Assembly (NCBI GenBank): GCA_024639905.1
Contig: JAHEGE010000005.1
Coordinates: 62,001-126,000 of the forward strand
Source: Gammaproteobacteria bacterium
Lineage (GTDB): Bacteria; Pseudomonadota; Gammaproteobacteria; Pseudomonadales; Pseudohongiellaceae
Direction: 5' to 3'
DNA length: 64,000 nt
Shown here: positions 1 to 8,763 of the stretch, one piece after another
Layout: every line of letters begins with the position of its first letter
Numbering within the stretch: position 1 is the first letter of the stretch
Program-made: the position numbers and the translations under genes
The notes under the pieces: generated by a model
Database searches by the model: none
What the model was told of the DNA's origin: nothing
Seen by the model: only the letters and a program-made list of their open reading frames with translations

Positions 1-352
1 TCTCAGGAGTTAGCCCATAGCCGTATTCGAATCGATTCGGCACGATGTAGTCGACATGCGCGCAGCCGAATGCGCGCAGCGCCGTCATCGCAAGGGCGCA
101 GCTCGTCGCGCCATCCGCATCGAAGTCTGCAACGATTAGCAGGCGCTGCGCAGACTCTAGCGCCTCTTCCAACAGCTCGACCGCGGCTGGCATGCCTTTA
201 AGCGCATCAGGATCGATGAGTCTGGCGAGGGTAAGCTCAAGCTCTGCTGCATCGGTCAACCCACGTTGGGCGTAAATGCGGCGTACCAACGCGGGCAGAG
301 AATCTGAGAAGGCGAGCCCGCTGGACTCCCTAACGACAAGCTGAGTCGCCAC
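1..352 (-). CDS. recJ: Single-stranded-DNA exonuclease RecJ, N-terminal part (cut by window edge)
   Basis: The reverse strand reads an open frame from a GTG at 352-350 to the window edge, about 117 residues. It contains DFDADGATS, the DHH-family metal-binding motif of RecJ, followed by the YGYGLTPE stretch typical of RecJ. RecJ is a 5'-3' single-strand exonuclease in recombination and mismatch repair. The GTG lies 4 bases after the thrC stop, so it is probably the last gene of a dsbC-hom-thrC-recJ run. No in-frame ATG is seen nearby, so the GTG start is inferred. The C-terminal part is outside the window. Confidence 0.88.
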   Translation of the reverse strand, partial: MATQLVVRESSGLAFSDSLPALVRRIYAQRGLTDAAELELTLARLIDPDALKGMPAAVELLEEALESAQRLLIVADFDADGATSCALAMTALRAFGCAHVDYIVPNRFEYGYGLTPE

Positions 353-356
353 CGCG

Positions 357-1751
357 CTAGGACCGCGCGTGGGATTTAACGAAGTCGGTGACCGCCTCAA
401 GCGAGTTGGCGACGACGCTAAACTGCTCCTCTCGCTCAAACAAGTCGGCGAGATGCTCAGGTAATGCGGGAGAGGCTAGTCCGGCGGCAGTAATCGCCTC
501 GCTAAATTTAGCAGGATGGGCCGTGGCGAGGGTGATCATCGGGACCGCGCTATCTCGGCGAGTGCGACGCGCAGCTTCGACGCCGATCGCAGAATGGGGG
601 TCGAGCAACATGCCGTTCTCGGCCTTGACGCTCGCAATCACTTCGCAGGTTGTGTCGTCGTCTACCGCGGCGCTGTCGAACATTGCCGCCACACGCTCCC
701 AGCGAGCAGCAGGGACGCTCAGTAGGTCTTTGCCGGCATGCGCCATAAAGTCGGCCAGCGCAGCACCGTCGCGATCGTAGACATCGAATAGGTAGCGCTC
801 GAAATTACTAGAAACCAGGATATCCATACTCGGCGAGTAGGTCTTGGCGAGCTCGGTCACTGAATAATCGTTGTGGGCAATGAAACGATGCAGGATGTCG
901 TTCTTGTTAGTAGCAACGACCAGCTGGTCGATTGGCAGGCCCATCTGCTTAGCGAGATAGCCCGCGTAGATATCACCAAAATTGCCCGTAGGCACCGAGA
1001 ACGACACGGCCTTCTCCGGCCCGCCAAGGCGCAGCGCCGCCGAGAAATAGTAGACGATCTGCATAAGAATGCGCGCCCAGTTAATCGAGTTCACGGCGAC
1101 CAACTGCCTGTCTTCTGCAAGAAAACTTTGGTCGGCAAACGCCGCCTTCACGATGCGCTGGCAATCATCGAAATTGCCCTCGACTGCCAGGTTGAACACG
1201 TTATCGCCCTGCACAGTCGTCATCTGTTTGCGCTGCACGTCGGATACGCGGTTGTGCGGATGCAAGATAAAAATATCGACACGATCAGAGTGCCGGCAGC
1301 CTTCCAACGCAGCAGAGCCGGTGTCCCCCGACGTCGCGCCGAGAATGACGACACGCTTGTCGCGCTTAGTGAGGACGTAGTCGAGTAGACGCCCGAGTAC
1401 CTGCAACGCAAAGTCTTTGAAGGCGAGCGTGGGACCATGAAACAGCTCCAGCACGTATTCTTCGTTGCCAAGCGATTGAAGCGGCGCGACGTCGGCGTGA
1501 TTAAACTGAGCGTAGCTCGCCTCGATAATGGCACGCAGGTCGGCCGCAGGGATTTCATCACCAATAAACGGCGTGATGACCTTAAGCGCCAGCTCTGGAT
1601 AACTTAGCTCGCGCCAAGACGCGATCTCTTGCATCGAGTAGTGCGGTAATTCAGTAGGCACGTAGAGGCCGCCGTCGGGCGCGAGACCGGTGAGGAGAAC
1701 CTGTTCGAAGCTTTGTTCTGGGCAACCGCCGCGCGTGCTCTGGTATTTCAC
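357..1751 (-). CDS. thrC: Threonine synthase
   Basis: A 464-residue PLP enzyme that converts O-phospho-L-homoserine to threonine, the last step of threonine synthesis. The N-terminal MKYQSTRGG and the HGPTLAFKDF motif are seen; Lys112 of that motif should form the Schiff base with PLP. The glycine-rich phosphate-binding stretch GATSGDTGSAA follows, and PTGNFGD appears further on. The length matches the long gammaproteobacterial form. It lies 25 bases downstream of hom on the same strand and just before recJ, so co-transcription with hom is likely. Confidence 0.97.
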   Translation of the reverse strand: MKYQSTRGGCPEQSFEQVLLTGLAPDGGLYVPTELPHYSMQEIASWRELSYPELALKVITPFIGDEIPAADLRAIIEASYAQFNHADVAPLQSLGNEEYVLELFHGPTLAFKDFALQVLGRLLDYVLTKRDKRVVILGATSGDTGSAALEGCRHSDRVDIFILHPHNRVSDVQRKQMTTVQGDNVFNLAVEGNFDDCQRIVKAAFADQSFLAEDRQLVAVNSINWARILMQIVYYFSAALRLGGPEKAVSFSVPTGNFGDIYAGYLAKQMGLPIDQLVVATNKNDILHRFIAHNDYSVTELAKTYSPSMDILVSSNFERYLFDVYDRDGAALADFMAHAGKDLLSVPAARWERVAAMFDSAAVDDDTTCEVIASVKAENGMLLDPHSAIGVEAARRTRRDSAVPMITLATAHPAKFSEAITAAGLASPALPEHLADLFEREEQFSVVANSLEAVTDFVKSHARS

Positions 1752-1776
1752 GTTTACATCCTCTTAATTTGGGCGT

Positions 1777-3093
1777 CTATTCACCGAAGCTCTCGACCCG
1801 AATGCGCATCACCGGGGCGACGACGCTGTCGAGCGCCTCGATCGCAGCGAGCGCTTCGTTGAGTTCGCCCTCGCGGGTCTTGTCGGTGAGCAGCACGATC
1901 GGCACGTTCTTGCCGTCGCTCTCCTTCTGAATCACCGCATCGATGCCGATGCCGAAACGCTCAAGCTCACCCGCAACATCCGCCATGACGCCCACAACGT
2001 CCTGCGCCGTAATGCGCAGATAGTATTCCGTTGTGATGTCCTCGATCGTCAGTGTGCGCAGGTCGTCGCGGGGGGCGGTGTAACCAAGGGTCGGCACCAA
2101 CGGTTTAGCGAGTCCCTGCACCTTGGCCCGCGCAATATCGATAAGGTCTGCGACCACCGACGACGCCGTCGCCTCGGCGCCGGCTCCGGGGCCACTGTAA
2201 AGCGTGCTGCCGACGGCATGGCCGTGGATAACGACCGCGTTGCCAACGCCATGCACGTTAGCGATGAGCTGTTTGGTCGAGATCAGCGTCGGATGCACGC
2301 GGGTTTGTACCCAGCCGTTCTCCAAGCGCGCAATGCCGAGGTGCTTGATGTGATAACCGAGTTCTTTCGCGTAAGCGATGTCTTCAGGCGTCAAGGCGCC
2401 AATGCCCTCTGTGTAGGTTGCATCGAAAGCCAGCGGCGTGCCAAAGGCGATAGACGCCATGATGGTCAGCTTGTGCGCGGCATCAATACCCTCGACGTCG
2501 AAGGTAGGATCAGCCTCCGCGTAACCTAGCGCCTGCGCCTCTATCAAGACATCTGCGAACTCACGCCCCTTATCCATCATTTCAGTGAGGATAAAGTTAC
2601 CGGTGCCATTGATGATGCCCGCGAGCCAATCGATACGATTCGCAGCGAGTCCTTCACGCAGCGCCTTGATCACCGGAATACCACCGGCGACCGCGCTTTC
2701 GTAAGCAAGCGTGACGCCCTTCTCTTGCGCCAGTTCTACCAAGGGCATGCCGCGCTCGGCGATCAGCGCCTTGTTGGCTGTGACCACGTGCTTACCGTTA
2801 GCCAGCGCCTGTCGGACGACCTCGAAGGCGGGCTCGAAGCCGCCCATCGTCTCGACCAAAACATCTACGTTAGGGTCATTTGCCACGGCGAAGGGATCGG
2901 TGCCGCAGGTGGCGACGCCGCTAATATCGACTTGTAGGCTGCGCGAGGCGACGTGGCTTACCTCGATCTTGATGCCAGTCTTGCGGGCGATATCTTTCGC
3001 ATTGCCCTGCAAAAGTGCCAGCGTGCCGCTACCGACAGTGCCGTATCCGCAGATGCCTACTTTCAAACTTTTCGATTCTTTCACAGTCACCAC
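1777..3093 (-). CDS. hom: Homoserine dehydrogenase (monofunctional)
   Basis: A 438-residue enzyme that reduces aspartate semialdehyde to homoserine with NAD(P)H. The Rossmann motif GYGTVG is at residues 16-21; the catalytic domain holds NGTGNFILTEM and the EADP stretch. A C-terminal ACT domain from about residue 355 (TAQDVVGVMADVAGELERFG) implies feedback control, typically by threonine. No aspartokinase domain is fused. The start is a GTG preceded by AGAGG; a second GTG follows at once, so the start could move by one codon. It forms a threonine unit with thrC. Confidence 0.96.
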   Translation of the reverse strand: MVTVKESKSLKVGICGYGTVGSGTLALLQGNAKDIARKTGIKIEVSHVASRSLQVDISGVATCGTDPFAVANDPNVDVLVETMGGFEPAFEVVRQALANGKHVVTANKALIAERGMPLVELAQEKGVTLAYESAVAGGIPVIKALREGLAANRIDWLAGIINGTGNFILTEMMDKGREFADVLIEAQALGYAEADPTFDVEGIDAAHKLTIMASIAFGTPLAFDATYTEGIGALTPEDIAYAKELGYHIKHLGIARLENGWVQTRVHPTLISTKQLIANVHGVGNAVVIHGHAVGSTLYSGPGAGAEATASSVVADLIDIARAKVQGLAKPLVPTLGYTAPRDDLRTLTIEDITTEYYLRITAQDVVGVMADVAGELERFGIGIDAVIQKESDGKNVPIVLLTDKTREGELNEALAAIEALDSVVAPVMRIRVESFGE

Positions 3094-3204
3094 AGTGCCT
3101 CTTAACCAAGTGTGCGCCAGCGTTCACGCGCGAAGCGCCAAGTATAGCGGATAAGCTCGGTTGGGTGGCAGCAAAACGGCTGCCGAGTGGCGGTGATCGA
3201 GCGC

Positions 3205-3951
3205 TTAGAGCACCCCTAGCATGCCAGCGAGGCGCGCCGCTTCGATATAGCCTGGCACTAGGCGGCCGTCGGGGAACACCAAGGCTGGTGTGCCATTTAC
3301 GCCGAACTGATTACCCAGCGCGTAATGGTTGAGGATGGGGGTGTCGCAGGCCTTTTCCGGTAAGTTTTGACCGTTTTTTGCCTGATTAAACGACTTGTGG
3401 CGATCTTCCGAACACCACACCGAGACCATTTTTGCATATGACTCGGCGTTGGCGCCGCCGCGGGGATACGCGAGATAGCGAACGCGAATGCCGTAGTCGA
3501 GGAGCTGGTCGAGCTCGCCGTGAAGCTTGCGGCAGTAGGTACAGTCGACATCGGTAAACACGGTAAGCGTCGCTTTCACCTCTTTCGGTTCGAAGATAAT
3601 CATTTCGCTTTCGGGCACTGCACTGAGGGCTTCAGTATTACTGCCCTGTCTCGTCGAAGCGGACAGATTGACGAGCCCCGAGGGGCTGGTGCGATACATA
3701 TCACCCGCAAACAAATAGTCGCCAGAAATATCACTGTAGAGAATCTCGCCGGTGTTGAGCTGCACTTCATAAATAGTCGGCAGCACCGTTTTCTTAAGGT
3801 TAATGATCTCGAGCTGATTGCCTGAGGCCGTTTCGATAGCGGCGGCGAGTTTCTCACGCAGGGATTGCTGGCCGCTGGCGCCGGAGGCGACGACAAGTAG
3901 GAATACAGAGAGAAGTGTCGCGACTACGCGCCTGATCGAAAAAACTGACAT
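3205..3951 (-). CDS. dsbC: Periplasmic thiol:disulfide interchange protein DsbC
   Basis: A 248-residue periplasmic disulfide isomerase. A cleavable signal peptide covers about residues 1-27, an N-terminal dimerisation domain follows to about residue 90, and a thioredoxin-like domain ends the protein. The redox motif is C137-T-Y-C140, where the Escherichia coli enzyme has CGYC; the cis-proline motif NGTPALVF is present. DsbC repairs wrong disulfides in exported proteins and is kept reduced by DsbD. It lies upstream of hom, as in Pseudomonas. No xerD is found before it, although xerD often sits there. Confidence 0.93.
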   Translation of the reverse strand: MSVFSIRRVVATLLSVFLLVVASGASGQQSLREKLAAAIETASGNQLEIINLKKTVLPTIYEVQLNTGEILYSDISGDYLFAGDMYRTSPSGLVNLSASTRQGSNTEALSAVPESEMIIFEPKEVKATLTVFTDVDCTYCRKLHGELDQLLDYGIRVRYLAYPRGGANAESYAKMVSVWCSEDRHKSFNQAKNGQNLPEKACDTPILNHYALGNQFGVNGTPALVFPDGRLVPGYIEAARLAGMLGVL

Positions 3952-4044
3952 GCTCGGTCTCCGGAAGAAGTGTGCTGACGCCGTTTGGTGCGGCCAAAAG
4001 TCTTCGTTATTTATACCATCAAAAGCAAGACGCTAACAGAAACG

Positions 4045-4068
4045 AAAAAGCCGGCGTTAGCCGGCTTC
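4045..4068 (-). terminator. Rho-independent terminator of the rpsP-rplS ribosomal operon
   Basis: On the reverse strand a 7-bp GC-rich stem (AAGCCGG with CCGGCTT, loop of 6) is followed by a run of five T. It sits about 50 bases after the rplS stop codon and before dsbC, which is where the operon should end. Confidence 0.85.
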
Positions 4069-4119
4069 TCCTGAGTTCTGCTCTGCCCCCAAAGCCAATC
4101 GCTGTGGGCGCGAAAGAAA

Positions 4120-4482
4120 CTAGGCCTTCTTTTCGAGCTTCTCGGCAATGCGAGCCTTACGGCCGGTGAGGTCACGCAAGTAATAGAGCTTCGCTTGACG
4201 CACGTCACCACGACGCTTAACAGTCACGCTGTCAACCTGCTTGCTGAAGGCTTGGAACGTACGCTCAACGCCAACGCCGTGCGAGATCTTACGGACAGTA
4301 AAGGCCGAATTGAGTCCGCGGCTGCGACGACCGATAACGACGCCTTCGAAAGCCTGCAGACGCTCGCGGTCGCCTTCCTTAATCTTTACTTGAACGACGA
4401 TTGTGTCACCTGGACCGAAGTCAGGTAATTCGCGGTCCATCTGTGACTCTTCGATCTGTTGGATGATTTTGTTCTTGCTCAT
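4120..4482 (-). CDS. rplS: 50S ribosomal protein L19
   Basis: A 120-residue ribosomal protein of the usual L19 length, located at the 30S-50S interface. Recognisable stretches are [18 protein letters not shown] near the N-terminus, [11 protein letters not shown] in the middle and the basic [14 protein letters not shown] end. It is the last gene of rpsP-rimM-trmD-rplS and is followed by a clear intrinsic terminator. The 91-base gap to trmD is longer than the others in the operon but shows no terminator. Confidence 0.98.
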   Translation of the reverse strand: MSKNKIIQQIEESQMDRELPDFGPGDTIVVQVKIKEGDRERLQAFEGVVIGRRSRGLNSAFTVRKISHGVGVERTFQAFSKQVDSVTVKRRGDVRQAKLYYLRDLTGRKARIAEKLEKKA

Positions 4483-4573
4483 CGTTCCTGCTCCTAAACT
4501 CTTGGGTCCCGCGGCTCACGCCTGAGGAGTGTTCTTGCGTTGTGTTTGTCTATTACTTCAGTCGCTCTCGCGA

Positions 4574-5317
4574 TCATTCTTTGTCACTCGCGTACTCCGC
4601 GAGCAACGCTTGTTGTTCTGCACTGAGCGTCTGCGCCGCGATAAGATCGGGTCGCTTCTGCTGCGTGACACCGAGCGCTTGCTTTCGTCGCCACCGCGCT
4701 ATCGCCGCATGGTCTCCGCTGAGCAACACGCTCGGCACCTCACGGCCTTCGAACGTCTGCGGCCGCGTGTATTCTGGACAGTGCAATAGCCCTGCCTCGA
4801 AACTGTCTTGCAAGGCCGACTCGTGATCGCCCAGGGCGCCAGATTGGCGCCGAATAATCGCATCGACTATCGCCATTGCCGCGAACTCACCGCCGCTAAT
4901 CACGAAGTCGCCTAGCGACCATTCTTCGTCGATCTCGGTCTCGAGTACGCGCTGATCGATGCCTTGGTAGCGGCCGCAAACGAAAATAATCGACTCGTTC
5001 GACGCCGCCTCCACAATGCTTTCTTGGTCTACTCGCCTACCTTGCGGCGACAAATAGACCACCTTCGTTTCTCCGTCGCCGGCCACACTCCGTTTCGCTT
5101 CGCGGATGGCTGCCACTAGAGGCTCGGTCTTCATCAGCATGCCGGGACCGCCACCGAAGGGCTTATCGTCTACCGTACGATGCTTATCCGTAGCAAAGTC
5201 TCTTGGGTTGACGCTAACTAGCTCAACTAGCCCCTCGCGTATCGCCCTGCCGCAGACACCAAAATCGGTCAGTGCGGCGAACATCTCGGGTAGCAGAGTG
5301 ATCAAGCCAATCTTCAT
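4574..5317 (-). CDS. trmD: tRNA (guanine37-N1)-methyltransferase TrmD
   Basis: A 247-residue SPOUT-class methyltransferase that makes m1G37 in tRNAs reading CNN codons and so prevents +1 frameshifting. Family motifs are seen: GGGPGMLMKTEPL near residues 55-67, FVCGRYQGIDQR, and the SAM-knot region SLGDFVISGGE. The C-terminal region HCPEYTRP also matches. It works as a homodimer in the cytoplasm. It lies between rimM and rplS in the conserved ribosomal operon. Confidence 0.98.
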   Translation of the reverse strand: MKIGLITLLPEMFAALTDFGVCGRAIREGLVELVSVNPRDFATDKHRTVDDKPFGGGPGMLMKTEPLVAAIREAKRSVAGDGETKVVYLSPQGRRVDQESIVEAASNESIIFVCGRYQGIDQRVLETEIDEEWSLGDFVISGGEFAAMAIVDAIIRRQSGALGDHESALQDSFEAGLLHCPEYTRPQTFEGREVPSVLLSGDHAAIARWRRKQALGVTQQKRPDLIAAQTLSAEQQALLAEYASDKE

Positions 5318-5374
5318 TTCTTGATCCTGCCGCTTATCCGACTCTTGTCACAGTCTGGTCGCGCTCTGCTCGAA

Positions 5375-5971
5375 CTAGGCCAGGTAATCCGCGTCCCAGT
5401 CGACGTGAATCTCCGCCTTATCGAGGTCGATTTTGTTGACCACCGAGTTGCGCAGATATGGGATTAATCGCTCCCTATCGTCGAGGCTGTCCTCGGTAGG
5501 CATCACGACTAATACATCGTTCGCACCGGTTTCGAGCAAACCCTTGACCCGACCTAAGCACTCACCGCTCAGGTTATGTACCGTCAACCCTTCGAGCTGG
5601 TACCAATAAAATTCTTCGTCTTCTAACGCCGGCAGCGCCTGACGCTCAATCGCCAGTGTCGCGCCGTTTAGCAGTCTTGCGTCTTCCGGGGTATCGACTC
5701 CCTTGAAGTGCGCGATCAACCCTTTGGGCTGCTGCTTGTACTCATCGATCTCGAGCAGTCGTGGCGCAGAGCTTCCTGCGAGGCTAGTCTCGAAATCGGC
5801 GCGGAGCACTGGGTAGTCGAGAATGCCATCGGGCTCTTCGGTAAAGGAGATTATCCTCACCCACCCTTTGATTCCGTGGACCTTGCCAACTTTACCCAGC
5901 ACAAGCCACGCATCAGCTTCCGCGAGGCCTGGCTTAGGGTCTAACGCGTCATCCACGGCCACGCCGTTCAA
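5375..5971 (-). CDS. rimM: Ribosome maturation factor RimM
   Basis: A 198-residue protein with the N-terminal RimM domain (VLGKVGKVHGIKGWVRI, residues about 25-41) and a C-terminal PRC-barrel-like domain (EFYWYQLEGLTVHNLSGE). RimM binds S19 and helps assemble the head of the 30S subunit. It starts 8 bases after the rpsP stop, so the two are probably translated together, and it comes before trmD. The first 20 or so residues, before the RimM domain, are a little longer than in many homologues. Confidence 0.96.
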   Translation of the reverse strand: MNGVAVDDALDPKPGLAEADAWLVLGKVGKVHGIKGWVRIISFTEEPDGILDYPVLRADFETSLAGSSAPRLLEIDEYKQQPKGLIAHFKGVDTPEDARLLNGATLAIERQALPALEDEEFYWYQLEGLTVHNLSGECLGRVKGLLETGANDVLVVMPTEDSLDDRERLIPYLRNSVVNKIDLDKAEIHVDWDADYLA

Positions 5972-5979
5972 GGCTTAAA

Positions 5980-6240
5980 TTAAGCCTCTGTGCTAGGCGC
6001 GTTCGCCGCGTCCTTAGCCAATGTTGAGACGCGCGGGCTCATCTGTGCGCCCTGTGAACGCCAGTAGTCCATGCGCTCCTGATCAAGACGCAGACGCTCT
6101 TCGCCACCCGTTGCACGGGGGTTAAAGAAGCCAATGCGCTCGATGAAGCGGCCATCGCGCGATGAGCGGCTATCGGTAACCGTGATGTGATAAAAAGGAC
6201 GTTTCTTAGCGCCACCACGAGATAGTCGAATCGTGACCAT
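5980..6240 (-). CDS. rpsP: 30S ribosomal protein S16
   Basis: An 86-residue protein of normal S16 length. It begins [19 protein letters not shown] and contains the conserved [20 protein letters not shown]16 binds 16S rRNA early in 30S assembly. It is the first gene of the rpsP-rimM-trmD-rplS operon. The 164-base AT-rich gap to ffh (6241-6404) must hold the operon promoter; I did not find -35/-10 boxes good enough to call. Confidence 0.98.
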   Translation of the reverse strand: MVTIRLSRGGAKKRPFYHITVTDSRSSRDGRFIERIGFFNPRATGGEERLRLDQERMDYWRSQGAQMSPRVSTLAKDAANAPSTEA

Positions 6241-6404
6241 ACTTAATTCCTGTTAAATTACTTAGCAAAAAATCTGTTATTCCAAGTACTTAAACGATTA
6301 TTTCCTATTAACAGCTACTAAGGCTGCGCAGGAATTATCTGACCTGGATAAAAGGGGGGATATTCTATGTTAATTGCCCTAGGATTGGAAGCACCCTGAC
6401 ACCC

Positions 6405-7808
6405 TTAGAACCGCGGAGGCATGCCGCCCCCGGGGAAGCCTCCGCCCATACCGCCCGGCCCTCCGGGTCCACGCATGCCGCCGAGGCCACGCATCATATT
6501 TGCGAGGTTACCGCCCTTCATCTTCTTCATGACTTTTTGCATCTGCTTATGCTGCTTCATGAGCTGATTGAGGTCCTGAATTTTAGTGCCGGAACCCACG
6601 GTAATACGTCGCTTACGCGAGCCATTGAGCGCATCGGGGTTGCGCCGCTCGCGCGGGGTCATTGAATTGATGATTGCTTCCATCTTCTTGAACTTCGCGT
6701 CGTCAACCATGCTCGCAGCACCAGGCGGCAGCGCACCCATACCGGGCATCTTGTCCATAATGCTGGCGACGCCGCCCATGTTCTGCATCTGCTTAAGCTG
6801 TTCTCGAAAGTCTTCGAGGTCAAAGCCCTTGCCCTTCTTAATCTTGTTAGCAAGCTTTTCGGCCTGCGCCTTATCGACCTTGCGCTCGGCTTCTTCTATA
6901 AGCGACAACACATCGCCCATGCCCAGGATGCGTGAGGCAATACGATCTGGATAGAACGGCTCGAGCGCGTCGCTCTTCTCGCCCATACCGATGAATTTGA
7001 TTGGCTTGCCCGTGACATGGCGCACCGACAGCGCCGCGCCACCCCGGGCGTCGCCGTCTGCCTTGGTAAGCACCACACCGGTAAGCGGTAACGCGTCGTT
7101 AAACGCCTTCGCCGTCACCGCCGCGTCTTGACCCGTCATCGCGTCAACCACAAATAGCGTCTCGATCGGCTTGAGCTGGGCATGCAGGTCACCGATCTCG
7201 CCCATCATGGCTGCGTCTATCGCTAAACGACCTGCGGTATCGACGATCAACACATCGATAAACTTGCGCTTCGCCTCTGCGAGCGCCGCGGCAGCGATAT
7301 CACTTGGCCTCTGACTCTCGTTGCTGTCGAAGAATTCGACCTCTACCTCGGCGGCAAGAGTCTGCAGCTGCTTGATCGCCGCCGGACGATAGACATCGGC
7401 GCTGACCACCATGACCGATTTCTTGGCCGTCTGCTTTAGATAGCGCGAAAGCTTACCGACAGTCGTCGTCTTACCCGCGCCCTGCAAACCCGCCATCAAG
7501 ATGACCGCCGGAGGCGCCGCCTTGAGATCGAGTTCGCTATTGGCGGTGCCCATAACCGCTTCTAGCTCCGACTGGACTACCTTAATAAAGGCTTGGCCGG
7601 GGCTGAGACTCTTCGACACCTCCTGACCTACGGCCCGTAAACTCACCCTATCGGTAAAGTCTTTGACTACACTTAAGGCAACGTCCGCCTCGAGTAGCGC
7701 GCGACGCACCTCTCGTAGAGCGTCTTGAATATTGTCTTCCGACAGCACCGCCTTGCCCGTGAGCTTGCGGAAGGTACCGGAGAGTCTCTCGCTTAAAGTA
7801 TCGAACAC
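6405..7808 (-). CDS. ffh: Signal recognition particle GTPase Ffh (SRP54)
   Basis: A 467-residue protein that binds 4.5S RNA and signal sequences and delivers ribosomes to FtsY. The N domain covers about residues 1-85; the G domain has the P-loop GLQGAGKTT at 107-115, DTAGRL and TKADGD. The methionine-rich M domain follows from about residue 300 (MQNMGGVASIMDKMPGMG). The tail is rich in Gly, Met and Pro. It lies upstream of rpsP on the same strand, as in Pseudomonas, and is divergent from the YpjD-like gene. Confidence 0.98.
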   Translation of the reverse strand: MFDTLSERLSGTFRKLTGKAVLSEDNIQDALREVRRALLEADVALSVVKDFTDRVSLRAVGQEVSKSLSPGQAFIKVVQSELEAVMGTANSELDLKAAPPAVILMAGLQGAGKTTTVGKLSRYLKQTAKKSVMVVSADVYRPAAIKQLQTLAAEVEVEFFDSNESQRPSDIAAAALAEAKRKFIDVLIVDTAGRLAIDAAMMGEIGDLHAQLKPIETLFVVDAMTGQDAAVTAKAFNDALPLTGVVLTKADGDARGGAALSVRHVTGKPIKFIGMGEKSDALEPFYPDRIASRILGMGDVLSLIEEAERKVDKAQAEKLANKIKKGKGFDLEDFREQLKQMQNMGGVASIMDKMPGMGALPPGAASMVDDAKFKKMEAIINSMTPRERRNPDALNGSRKRRITVGSGTKIQDLNQLMKQHKQMQKVMKKMKGGNLANMMRGLGGMRGPGGPGGMGGGFPGGGMPPRF

Positions 7809-7971
7809 GTGTCTAACCGCCTAAATTTTGACCGAAAAAAGAGCCTGTATTGGCATTCGTCGCGGAGTATAGCGCACAAGCACCCTAACTTCGCCGCCCA
7901 AAAACCACTTCAACGCACTCTGCACATGTGCGACACTTTCACGTCGACTTTTTTACAGGCTCGCTCCTCCC

Positions 7972-8760
7972 ATGCAACTCCTCGCTGGCACCATTGCCAT
8001 TGCCTTCTATCTTGCGAGTATCGCCCTGCAGGTCCGGTCGCTGCGCGCGCAGGGCAACCGCAGGGCCATGCTAGGCTGCGGCTTCGTCGCGGTAACCTCC
8101 CATGTGATCAGCGCCCTCGCCGTTCTGCACGCACCCGGCGGCTGGCATTTCGGTTTAGTCGAAATCAGCACACTGATCAGCGCGGTCATTTCAGCGCTAG
8201 TGCTGGCTAGCAGTTTGCGCAAACCGCTGGACAGCTTGTTTCTCGCACTTTTCCCGCTGGCCATTTTCTCAATACTCGCCTCGCTTGCCGTGAATAGCCG
8301 CTTCCCGCCTACCCAGCTCGATGGCGGGTCGGCCAGCCACGTCCTCCTGTCCATACTCGCTTACAGCGTTATCACTATTGCGGCGCTGCAGGCACTGCTT
8401 TTGGCCTATCAGAACAACCGACTCAAACATCACCACCCCGGCGGACTGCTCAGCAAGCTGCCCCCGCTCCAAGATATGGAAGCACTGCTTTTCGAGCTTC
8501 TGTGGGCAGGACAAATTTTATTGAGCGCGGCGATCGCTGCGGGCTTCCTCTTCTTCGAGAATATTTGGGGTATTGACGGCGTTATCCACAAGACCTTCTT
8601 CTCGCTAATTGCGTGGTGCGTGTTCGCCGTATTGCTATGGGGGCGCAGCCGCCTCGGTTGGCGCGGCCTCACTGCAATTCGCTTCACGCTTAGCGGCTTC
8701 GCCCTACTCATTCTCGGATTCTACGGCTCGAAGTTTGCGCTCGAATACCTCATAGGTTAG
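7972..8760 (+). CDS. YpjD-like CcsA-family cytochrome c assembly membrane protein
   Basis: A 262-residue integral membrane protein with about eight hydrophobic segments, matching the inner-membrane YpjD/CcsA family that sits next to ffh in many gammaproteobacteria. The CcsA-type heme-handling motif region GFLFFENIWG is seen near residue 195. The CcsA fold suggests heme or cytochrome c biogenesis, but YpjD proteins have no firmly assigned role. It is followed after 3 bases by the CorC-like gene, so the two are probably one transcript, as in other genomes. Confidence 0.85.
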   Translation: MQLLAGTIAIAFYLASIALQVRSLRAQGNRRAMLGCGFVAVTSHVISALAVLHAPGGWHFGLVEISTLISAVISALVLASSLRKPLDSLFLALFPLAIFSILASLAVNSRFPPTQLDGGSASHVLLSILAYSVITIAALQALLLAYQNNRLKHHHPGGLLSKLPPLQDMEALLFELLWAGQILLSAAIAAGFLFFENIWGIDGVIHKTFFSLIAWCVFAVLLWGRSRLGWRGLTAIRFTLSGFALLILGFYGSKFALEYLIG

Positions 8761-8763
8761 CCA

